Assembly: GCA_023131935.1 (NCBI GenBank)
Contig: JAGLYY010000125.1
Coordinates: forward strand, 1 to 18,839
DNA length: 18,839 nt
Reading direction: 5' to 3'
Origin: Spirochaetales bacterium
GTDB lineage: Bacteria; Spirochaetota; Spirochaetia; JAGLYY01
The stretch's first letter is position 1. Each line of letters opens with the position of its first letter. A program made the translations under genes and the position numbers. The notes beneath the pieces are model-generated. The model searched no databases. It was not told the origin of the DNA and was given only the letters and a program-made list of their open reading frames with translations. This document shows, piece after piece, positions 8,229-13,919 of this stretch.

Positions 8229-8236
8229 CGTTACTA

Positions 8237-8265
8237 AATATATAGTGTATTTCAAGGTAATGCAA
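8237..8265 (-). promoter_or_regulatory. Promoter of the perR operon
   Basis: On the minus strand TTGCAT (8260-8265), a 17-bp spacer and TATATT (8237-8242, five of six matches). The predicted start is near 8230, giving a leader of about 29 nt with the GGAG ribosome-binding site of perR. A second AT-rich near-palindrome, ACTAAATATATAGT (8233-8246), covers the -10 box and might be an additional operator half. Confidence 0.55.
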
Positions 8266-8372
8266 GGAAAAGTATAGTTAATAGCAGTTCTTTTTGCTAA
8301 TCTATTTAGCAGGAAAGTGATAAAAAACGTACCCCGATGCCGGAGCAGCATCTCAGGAACGGACGGTCTGGT

Positions 8373-8840
8373 TTATTGCTGAGGAATGATTTTCAGGATT
8401 TCCATAAGGTCACGAGGCTCCAGCCGGAACCTGGATCCCCGCCCCTCGTAAAAACCATGGTTTTTAATCAGATGGATCTGAAGATCGGTAAAAGTAATCT
8501 CCCGGTTCAGTTCTTTGTTTACCACGGTTGTGTTGATTTTGGGGTACAGCCCTTTCCCTCCGAAGGGGCTCGGCAGTTTGCCCCGAACCGAAGAGATCCT
8601 CACATCAAAGTGGGGGGGTACAGAGACAAACTCTCCAAGCCCTTCCTTCCCCGCATCCCGAAGTTTCTCCATCCGATGGGCGATAGCTTCATGGGTCAAT
8701 TCCAAACGCTGCACAATCCCTTCATCTTCCAAGAGGATATCAATGAGATTTCTGCTGTCTGAACCAAGAAACCCTTCGAGGGTGATAACACCGGGGCGCA
8801 TATTCTCCTGGATCTCCTGCATTTCCGGAGTTTGCTTCAT
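8373..8840 (-). CDS. Conserved protein of unknown function, last gene of the nqr operon
   Basis: A 155-residue soluble protein without Cys, signal peptide or membrane segments. Motifs that look conserved are RPGVITLEGFLGSD near the N-terminus, LTHEAIAHRMEKLRDAG in the middle, then VPPHFDVRISSVRGKLPSPFGG, YPKINTTVVN and LIKNHGFYEGRGSRFRLEP (adjacent short motifs). The last resembles a nucleotide- or substrate-binding loop, but I recognise no named family. The start is supported by AAGGAG 9 bp upstream. It begins 17 bp after nqrF stops and in the same orientation, so it is almost certainly cotranscribed with nqrBCDEF. A role in assembly, flavin or cluster loading, or regulation of Nqr would fit the context, but nothing in the sequence shows it. 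I see no convincing terminator between its stop and the perR promoter. Confidence 0.88.
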   Translation of the reverse strand: MKQTPEMQEIQENMRPGVITLEGFLGSDSRNLIDILLEDEGIVQRLELTHEAIAHRMEKLRDAGKEGLGEFVSVPPHFDVRISSVRGKLPSPFGGKGLYPKINTTVVNKELNREITFTDLQIHLIKNHGFYEGRGSRFRLEPRDLMEILKIIPQQ

Positions 8841-8857
8841 CTTTCATTACTCCTTAC

Positions 8858-9958
8858 TCAGAACTTATCATAATAGATCAACTCCTCAGGAACCCTATGC
8901 TTCGTCAGAATCGCGACACAGGCGTCAATAAGCCCCGGACTTCCGCAGAGATAGGCCTCTACATTGCTGCCTTTTCCCAAGTGTTTATCGAGGATGTTGG
9001 TTACCAGTCCCGTTTCCCCTTCCCAATTATCCCCATCTTTCGGCTCAGACAGGGTAGGGATGAAAGTGAAATCGGGCAGACTCATTTCAAGCTCCGCCAT
9101 CGTGTCTTCAAGGAAGAGGTCCCGCTTTGACCGGGCCCCGAAGAAATACCGGGTCCTGCGGTTCACCCCCTTACAGTTCATATCAAGGAGGATCGATTTT
9201 ATCGGGGCCATCCCTGAACCACCTGCAATACAGACAATTTCCCGGTCGGTATCCCGGAGAAAAAAATCACCATGGGGTCCATTGAAGATAACCTCACCTC
9301 CCTCACTGAGATACTTGTGTACATAGGTAGTGCCGATCCCTCCAGGCACCAGGCGGATCTCGAGTTCCACCCTGGTCTTGTCGGATGGGGAGGAGGCCAC
9401 TGAATAAGCCCGATATACCGGTTCGTTGGTAAGCTCATATTCCGGGACCTTAAACTGGATGAATTGGCCTGCCCGGATTTCAATCTCCGAAGGTTCAATA
9501 AGTGTAATGATAATCTCTTTGATGTCGTGGGTAAGATCGACGATGCTCTCTACCCGCCCCCGGAATTCTTTAACATTGAACAATTCTTCAGGAATCTCGA
9601 TTCTAAAATCCTGCTTCACCTTTACCTGGCAGGAAAGGCGGATATCCTGCTTTTTTTCGTCTTCGGATATCCAGGGTAGTTCGGTAGGAAGGTACTGTCC
9701 CGCCCCCTCAAGGACCTTCACCTTACATAAGCCGCAGGACCCACGGCCCCCGCAGGCAGAGGGGATGAAAATTCCCTCATCCATGAGGGTCGCCAGGAGA
9801 GGGCGGCCCCCTTTTACCTCGTACTCCTTGTTATTATTTATGGTGAGTTTAACAATTCCATAATTACCGATCGTTGCATCGGTGATTACCATCAGAATGG
9901 CGAGCAGACTCGCAATGGCGGAAATCGCGCCGACACTCAGAAGTAATTGCTGAATCAT
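8858..9958 (-). CDS. nqrF: Na+-translocating NADH dehydrogenase (Nqr) subunit F
   Basis: The NADH-oxidising entry subunit of the Na+-pumping complex: takes hydride from NADH to FAD and passes electrons to a [2Fe-2S] cluster. It has 366 residues, shorter than the roughly 400 of proteobacterial NqrF. An N-terminal membrane anchor covers residues 3-28. The plant-type ferredoxin domain has Cys69, Cys75, Cys78 and Cys110 (ACGGRGSCGLCKV, LSCQ). The FAD motif is RAYSVASS (183-190), the NADH motif GGSGMAP (246-252), and a CGSPGLIDA motif with a YYDKF end completes the reductase module. Ribosome-binding site AGGAGG precedes ATG 9958 by 6 bp. It follows nqrE after 9 bp. This subunit distinguishes the operon from Rnf, which uses RnfB and RnfC instead. 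Confidence 0.96.
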   Translation of the reverse strand: MIQQLLLSVGAISAIASLLAILMVITDATIGNYGIVKLTINNNKEYEVKGGRPLLATLMDEGIFIPSACGGRGSCGLCKVKVLEGAGQYLPTELPWISEDEKKQDIRLSCQVKVKQDFRIEIPEELFNVKEFRGRVESIVDLTHDIKEIIITLIEPSEIEIRAGQFIQFKVPEYELTNEPVYRAYSVASSPSDKTRVELEIRLVPGGIGTTYVHKYLSEGGEVIFNGPHGDFFLRDTDREIVCIAGGSGMAPIKSILLDMNCKGVNRRTRYFFGARSKRDLFLEDTMAELEMSLPDFTFIPTLSEPKDGDNWEGETGLVTNILDKHLGKGSNVEAYLCGSPGLIDACVAILTKHRVPEELIYYDKF

Positions 9959-9967
9959 CCCATCCTC

Positions 9968-10564
9968 CTAGGTAATATTCAGGATACCTGCGAAACCCAT
10001 GAAAGCCAGGGCCATCATTCCGGTGATTATCAGGGTGATTCCCGCCCCTTCAAGACCACGGGGGATCTGTGCCCGTTTCAGCTTTTGCCTGATCCCCGCC
10101 ATTGCCATAATAGCGAGGAACCATCCAAGCCCGCTTCCAAAACCGAAGAGGAAGGAGGAAAGCAGATCGTAATCCCGGATCACCATAAAAAGGCTCACGC
10201 CGAGGATGGCGCAGTTAACGGTAATCAGAGGGAGAAAGATTCCAAGGGACGCGTAGAGACCTTCAGAAACCCGCTCGATGATCATTTCAACAATCTGCAC
10301 AAAGGCGGCGATGACCATGATAAAAACGATAAACCTGAGGTAATCCAGGTTCAGGGGAATCAGGATGTAGTGATATACCAACCAGTTTAAAAGGGAGGTT
10401 GTAGCCATTACGAAAGTGACCGCAATTCCCAAGCCCACAGAGGTTTTGATTTCCCTCGATACCGACAGAAATGAACACATCCCCAGATAATTAGCCAATA
10501 AAATGTTATTTGTAAAAATTGACGCGAAAAAGATCGTAACGGGTACAGCAAGTGTTGTGCTCAT
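9968..10564 (-). CDS. nqrE: Na+-translocating NADH dehydrogenase (Nqr) subunit E
   Basis: A 198-residue integral membrane subunit with about six transmembrane helices, the usual NqrE length. NNILLANYLGMCSFLSVS near residue 20 and TVNCAILGVS near 116 carry Cys30 and Cys118. In Nqr/Rnf these Cys residues, with their NqrD partners, hold an iron-sulfur centre inside the membrane that moves electrons across it. The frame extends 36 codons upstream into nqrD, but ATG 10564 overlaps the nqrD stop in an ATGA, has AGGAGG ahead of it and gives the expected N-terminus, so I chose it. It is homologous to NqrD, arranged in the opposite membrane topology. Confidence 0.95.
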   Translation of the reverse strand: MSTTLAVPVTIFFASIFTNNILLANYLGMCSFLSVSREIKTSVGLGIAVTFVMATTSLLNWLVYHYILIPLNLDYLRFIVFIMVIAAFVQIVEMIIERVSEGLYASLGIFLPLITVNCAILGVSLFMVIRDYDLLSSFLFGFGSGLGWFLAIMAMAGIRQKLKRAQIPRGLEGAGITLIITGMMALAFMGFAGILNIT

Positions 10565-11175
10565 CTTGATCCCTCCTTCTCCAGCCATAAGCCTTTGACG
10601 ATCCAGATAAAGATTGCCAGCATGAAAAATGCCCCCGGCGGCATAATCATTATCGCCCAGTTGTTCCACCAACCGCCAAAGACAGTGATCCCCCAGATTG
10701 TTCCGGAACCGAGGAGTTCCCGGAAAAAGGCGATGATCAACAGGACATAGGTGTATCCAAGACCAGAGGCAAATCCGTCAATAAGGCTTAAGGCCGGGGG
10801 ATTGTTCAGGGCAAAAGCCTCGGCGCGTCCCATTATGATACAATTTGTAATGATCAACCCGACATATGGCCCAAGCTGTCTCCAGATTTCGGGCATGTAC
10901 GCCCGTAAGCTGATATCAACAAGTATTACGAAGGTGGCTATCACGAGGGTCTCCACCATCATCCGTATCCGGGGTGAGATCCATTTACGGATGAGGGAGA
11001 GGGTAAAACTTGAGAGAGAGGTAGTAAAAAGCACCCCCAGAGTCATTACGAATGTGTTCTCAAGCTTGTTGGTAACGGCGAGGGTTGAACAGATACCGAG
11101 GATCTGCGCGAAAACCGGGTTACTCGATCCAAGTGCTTCGCTGAAAACCTTCTTCACTTTTGTGTTAGCTGCCAT
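10561..11175 (-). CDS. nqrD: Na+-translocating NADH dehydrogenase (Nqr) subunit D
   Basis: A 204-residue membrane subunit with about six transmembrane helices. Signature segments are SNPVFAQILGICSTLAVTN (Cys29) and GLIITNCIIMGRAEAFA (Cys112), the half-sites for the membrane-embedded iron centre shared with NqrE. The frame is open for 15 codons further upstream, but GGGGAGG directly before ATG 11175 and the family-typical N-terminus mark the start. It overlaps the end of nqrC by 11 bp and the start of nqrE by 4 bp, which suggests translational coupling. RnfE is the close homologue; the neighbouring nqrF makes Nqr the better name. Confidence 0.95.
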   Translation of the reverse strand: MAANTKVKKVFSEALGSSNPVFAQILGICSTLAVTNKLENTFVMTLGVLFTTSLSSFTLSLIRKWISPRIRMMVETLVIATFVILVDISLRAYMPEIWRQLGPYVGLIITNCIIMGRAEAFALNNPPALSLIDGFASGLGYTYVLLIIAFFRELLGSGTIWGITVFGGWWNNWAIMIMPPGAFFMLAIFIWIVKGLWLEKEGSR

Positions 11176-11803
11176 GTGGGCCTCCCCTTTCGATGAGCCC
11201 TTCAACTTCCAGGCTTCCACCGTTGATGATTTTTAAGACAAAAGCGGAAGTTCTGGTTGCTCCGGTGATAGCGTCAACCTCATTTGGCTTCGAGGACCGC
11301 CCCTCTTCTACCATAACAAAAGGTCCTGTTTTTCCCCGAAACTGTTCTTTAAACCATGATTCGGTTATCCGGGCTCCGAGTCCCGGGGTCTCATTCTGCT
11401 TGATGAAATCAATCCCCATCATAGTACGCAGGTCCGGATGGAATCCAATGACCGCTCCGATCTCCCCCCAGAGGCCCGGACCATAGGTTTCAATAACATA
11501 CCCATCAATGGACCCTCCCAAGGAGACGATTTCATAATAAAGGGTTTCCGGAACTGCTGATTTCTGTTCGGCTTGGGTTTTTACCTCCCTGACCCTTTCG
11601 TCAAAAACCCGGGCCGCTTCAGGACCGTTTTCAGGAACCTTGATCCCCGCGGCATAGAGGACCGCCCGCTTCAGATACAGGGTCTCGTTACGGATTACCA
11701 GCTCCTGGGTACTGAGAAAAACTCCCGAAACCAAAGCGATACAGATAGCAGTAATAACCGCCATGAAAACGACAGGATAAATCCGATCTTTCATCACACT
11801 CAT
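11165..11803 (-). CDS. nqrC: Na+-translocating NADH dehydrogenase (Nqr) subunit C, FMN-binding
   Basis: Carries a covalently bound FMN on the outer face of the membrane. The 212 residues contain one N-terminal membrane helix (about 8-29) and an FMN-binding domain. GFHPDLRTMMGIDFIKQNETPGLGARI is the typical family region (short motifs GFHPDL and ETPGLGARI). The flavinylation site is DAITGATRTS, with Thr183 as the expected acceptor for the ApbE flavin transferase. It is shorter than Vibrio NqrC (about 257), nearer to RnfG size. The ATG overlaps the nqrB stop in an ATGA, with GAGAGG upstream. An alternative ATG three codons later is possible. No apbE gene is present in the window. Confidence 0.94.
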   Translation of the reverse strand: MSVMKDRIYPVVFMAVITAICIALVSGVFLSTQELVIRNETLYLKRAVLYAAGIKVPENGPEAARVFDERVREVKTQAEQKSAVPETLYYEIVSLGGSIDGYVIETYGPGLWGEIGAVIGFHPDLRTMMGIDFIKQNETPGLGARITESWFKEQFRGKTGPFVMVEEGRSSKPNEVDAITGATRTSAFVLKIINGGSLEVEGLIERGGPHGS

Positions 11804-12765
11804 ACTTTTGCCCTCTCTTTCTTCCTCTTTTTCTGTTCCTTCAACAGGTAATCAAGGAGGGGGGCAAACATATTCGCGAGGAGTATCGCGAAGGTGACAG
11901 CCTCGGGCCAGATGGAAAACTGTCTGATGAGGGCTATCATGAAGCCGATAAAAATACCGTAAATCCACCTCCCGGAATTGGTTGTCTGAGAAGCGCTTAC
12001 AGGATCGGTAGCACAAAAAAATACACCAAAAAGCAGGCTTCCGGCAAGCATACCGGTCACCGGATCGCAGGCCCCCGATACACCCAGCAGCCAGAATAGG
12101 ATCTGAAGAACAGCATACCCTCCAAGGCTTCCGGTGATAATCCGCCAGTTTGCTGTCTTCTTGATTACCAGATATAACCCCGCAATAATAATGAGCAGGG
12201 CAAAGGTTTCTCCCATGGATCCCGCGGTATTTCCAAAAAGCAGATCCAACCGGGACATAACCTCTCCGTTTTTTAAAGCAACTAGTGGAGTGGCCTTCGT
12301 AACCGCGTCAACATTCGGCAGCCAGAGGCTAAAACCCCCTGGAAATCCTCTAACGGGAGGCACGAAACGGGAGGTCAGGTCATATCCGAAGCTGATGTAG
12401 ATAAAGGCGCGGCCGGATATCGCCGGGTTGAAGATATTCTTTCCAAACCCGCCAAAAACCATCTTGCCAAAGATCACGCCGAAGGCAATGCCCACCGCCG
12501 CGATATAGAGGGGGATCGTTGGGGGCAGAGAGAGGGCGAAAATGAAATTAGTAACAAAAACCGCAAGGGAAACCTGTTTTCCATACATCCTGGCAAAAAG
12601 ATACTCCGCAAGAAACCCTACGATATTAACTACTCCAAAGATTAACAGAGTCCTCCATCCAAAAAAGTAGATGGAAGCCAATACCAGAGGGCTCAAAGCA
12701 AGCAACATCTGCTTCATCGGTTTCTGCATCTGAATTAAAGATTTCTTTTTTTGTTGTAGAGTCAT
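11800..12765 (-). CDS. nqrB: Na+-translocating NADH dehydrogenase (Nqr) subunit B
   Basis: A polytopic membrane subunit carrying a covalent FMN and, in well-studied Nqr, riboflavin and the quinone/Na+ site. It has 321 residues and about ten hydrophobic segments. FGKMVFGGFGKNIFNPAISG is the family signature. The flavinylation region reads DAVTKATPL (153-161), so the acceptor Thr159 is present but the usual Gly of the S/T-G-A-T motif is Lys157. It lacks much of the N-terminal extension of Vibrio NqrB (about 412 residues) and is RnfD-sized. It is the first gene of the operon here: nqrA, normally directly upstream, is absent. GGAAG lies 4 bp before ATG 12765. The C-terminal tail is strongly basic. 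Confidence 0.93.
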   Translation of the reverse strand: MTLQQKKKSLIQMQKPMKQMLLALSPLVLASIYFFGWRTLLIFGVVNIVGFLAEYLFARMYGKQVSLAVFVTNFIFALSLPPTIPLYIAAVGIAFGVIFGKMVFGGFGKNIFNPAISGRAFIYISFGYDLTSRFVPPVRGFPGGFSLWLPNVDAVTKATPLVALKNGEVMSRLDLLFGNTAGSMGETFALLIIIAGLYLVIKKTANWRIITGSLGGYAVLQILFWLLGVSGACDPVTGMLAGSLLFGVFFCATDPVSASQTTNSGRWIYGIFIGFMIALIRQFSIWPEAVTFAILLANMFAPLLDYLLKEQKKRKKERAKV

Positions 12766-12774
12766 AATACTTCC

Positions 12775-12802
12775 ATAATAAGGGACTGAATATCAAAGTC
12801 AA
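12775..12802 (-). promoter_or_regulatory. Candidate promoter of the nqr operon
   Basis: On the minus strand TTGACT (12797-12802, five of six) is followed after 16 bp by TATTAT (12775-12780, five of six). The predicted +1 is near 12768, only about 3 bases before the nqrB ATG, so the GGAAG sequence at 12770-12774 would not be transcribed from it. Either the transcript is leaderless or a weaker upstream promoter is used. Confidence 0.4.
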
Positions 12803-12889
12803 AGCTGACTCATAGAATTTCAGGATAATATTGAGTTTTTTGTCAGGGATTGTGTCCGTCTATGACATTCCGGTTCTTAATAATAACCC

Positions 12890-12918
12890 TTGACGTTATT
12901 GACGCAATGCGTTAATAT
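12890..12918 (+). promoter_or_regulatory. Promoter of the higBA module
   Basis: TTGACG (12890-12895, five of six), a 17-bp spacer and TAATAT (12913-12918). The predicted start coincides with the GTG at 12925, so the higB message may begin at its start codon. A TATAAT at 12918-12923 is also present but has no correctly spaced -35 box. Confidence 0.5.
12899..12915. promoter_or_regulatory. Palindromic operator of higBA
   Basis: TTGACGCAATGCGTTAA is a 17-bp inverted repeat with one mismatched pair (TTRACGCA around a central A). It lies between the -35 and -10 boxes and overlaps the -10 by three bases. HigA antitoxins usually bind such sites, alone or with HigB, and repress their own promoter, so this is the likely autoregulatory operator. 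Assignment to HigA is inferred. Confidence 0.55.
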
Positions 12919-12924
12919 ATAATA

Positions 12925-13206
12925 GTGATTGGAACGTTTAAGGATAAAGATACAGAAAAAATATGGAACCAAAATTATTCTAAACGGCTTCCAAATGATA
13001 TTCAAAGAATTGGATATCGAAAGCTTATTATCCTACATCGTTCAAGAAATATTAATGATCTTCGAATTCCACTAGGGAACAGGTTAGAACAATTATCTGG
13101 TGATAGAAAAGGCCAGTACAGCATTCGTATCAATGATCAATGGAGAATCTGTTTCTACTGGAATGATGGAATCGCAACTGAAGTTGAACTAACGGATTAT
13201 CATTAG
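12925..13206 (+). CDS. higB: HigB-type toxin (RelE/ParE superfamily)
   Basis: A 93-residue toxin of a type II toxin-antitoxin pair. HigB toxins cut ribosome-bound mRNA when not held by HigA. FKDKDTEKIWNQ at the N-terminus, LRIPLGNRLEQLSGDRKGQYS in two adjacent motifs, and INDQWRICFYW near the C-terminus match the HigB-1 family, including the Arg/Lys-rich catalytic region. It ends VELTDYH, a usual family end. The start is GTG 12925; there is no Shine-Dalgarno sequence and the promoter places +1 at about this codon. The coding sequence is clearly AT-richer than nqr and lpd, which suggests acquisition by transfer. The antitoxin gene follows after 10 bp. Confidence 0.92.
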   Translation: MIGTFKDKDTEKIWNQNYSKRLPNDIQRIGYRKLIILHRSRNINDLRIPLGNRLEQLSGDRKGQYSIRINDQWRICFYWNDGIATEVELTDYH

Positions 13207-13216
13207 GAGGATAGAA

Positions 13217-13510
13217 ATGAATAAATTTCCTGATATAACACCTGGTGAAATACTATTAAAAGAGTTCCTTTCTCCAATGAATATAAGTGCTTATAGATTG
13301 GCAAAAGATACAAATATGCCTGCGACAAGAGTTTCCCAAATACTAAAGGGAAAGCGTAAAATAACTGCGGATACCGCGCTTAGATTATCACAATATTTTG
13401 GAAATTCCCCTGATTTTTGGATAGGAATTCAGGATGAGTACGATTTACGGAAAGAAAGGCAACGCTTAAAGGACGAGCTAAAACAGATTCCCAAAGCAAT
13501 CGCATCCTGA
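13217..13510 (+). CDS. higA: HigA-type antitoxin (XRE-family helix-turn-helix)
   Basis: A 97-residue antitoxin that neutralises HigB and represses the operon. ITPGEILLKEFLSPMNIS starts a helix-turn-helix domain (about residues 8-75), with the recognition region MPATRVSQILKGKRKITADT and the family-typical LSQYFGNSPDFWIGIQDEYDL. The C-terminus is a charged helix. The ribosome-binding site GGAGG lies 6-7 bp before the ATG. Toxin first, antitoxin second is the typical higBA order. Two stop codons in a row end the frame. No terminator is evident after it. Confidence 0.94.
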   Translation: MNKFPDITPGEILLKEFLSPMNISAYRLAKDTNMPATRVSQILKGKRKITADTALRLSQYFGNSPDFWIGIQDEYDLRKERQRLKDELKQIPKAIAS

Positions 13511-13577
13511 TGATAAGAACCAGAACATCACATAACTCAACACGGGCTTTGCGGCACGCGGCATTTTTCTTGATTGA

Positions 13578-13843
13578 GGCAGTTTGGCACTATTTTTAAT
13601 CTTTCTACCTATGTTTGTTTTCCGCCGCAAGGGCAAGGTGGAAAAGGAATATGGACTCAACATTGGTCGACGATAATTGTTGGGGTTCCGGGTATGACAT
13701 GTCTATACTTAATTTCAAGACAGGAAGACCAGCGACTCATCGAGAAGTTTGGCGATGGATATAAACGCTATATGCGCTCTGTTCCAAGAATGAATTTCTT
13801 GTTGGGGATCATAAGACTACTACGACACAGAAAGAGAGAATGA
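13578..13843 (+). pseudogene. Decayed remnant of an isoprenylcysteine-methyltransferase-like membrane protein
   Basis: Two pieces of one protein lie in different frames. From 13578, just after a stop, one frame reads LALFLIFLPMFVFRRKGKVEK, a transmembrane segment ending in the basic loop usual before the catalytic part of ICMT/PEMT-family methyltransferases. It stops after about 32 codons. In another frame, the stretch to 13843 reads TQHWSTIIVGVPGMTCLYL and then RQEDQRLIEKFGDGYKRYM, SVPRMNFLLGIIRLL, the characteristic C-terminus of the family. The SAM-binding middle (expected RHPxYxG region) is missing. I read this as an internal deletion with frameshift. A TTG-started frame of 89 codons exists (13574-13843), but its N-terminal part is not protein-like and no ribosome-binding site is evident. 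Nothing else recognisable lies in 13511-13577 or 13844-13869. Confidence 0.7.
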
Positions 13844-13869
13844 AAACTACAGCTAACTGTCAGCACTTG

Positions 13870-13899
13870 TTGGAAAACAGCATCGGAATCAGCTATACT
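13870..13899 (+). promoter_or_regulatory. Promoter of the lpd gene
   Basis: TTGGAA (13870-13875), an 18-bp spacer and TATACT (13894-13899, five of six). The predicted start near 13906 leaves a leader of only about 14 nt, and the GGGAG at 13905-13909 would lie at its very 5' end. Confidence 0.4.
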
Positions 13900-13919
13900 C
13901 CCGGTGGGAGACGAAAAGA

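Noticed and set aside
8322..8352. Possible terminator after the 155-codon gene (GATGC/GCATC hairpin and a minus-strand T6 run)
   Set aside because: The stem is only 5 bp and the T-run starts 8 bases away, too far for a normal intrinsic terminator.
10565..10672. 36-codon upstream extension of nqrE
   Set aside because: It lies inside nqrD in another frame. The ATGA overlap, AGGAGG site and family length of 198 residues support the start at 10564.
8858..12765. Naming the complex Rnf rather than Nqr
   Set aside because: Several subunits are homologous and Rnf-sized, but the NqrF reductase with [2Fe-2S], FAD and NADH motifs is present and RnfB/RnfC are not.
13574..13843. 89-codon frame as an intact gene
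   Set aside because: Its first 28 or so residues are out of frame relative to the recognisable protein remnant, it starts at TTG without a ribosome-binding site, and the catalytic middle of the family is missing.
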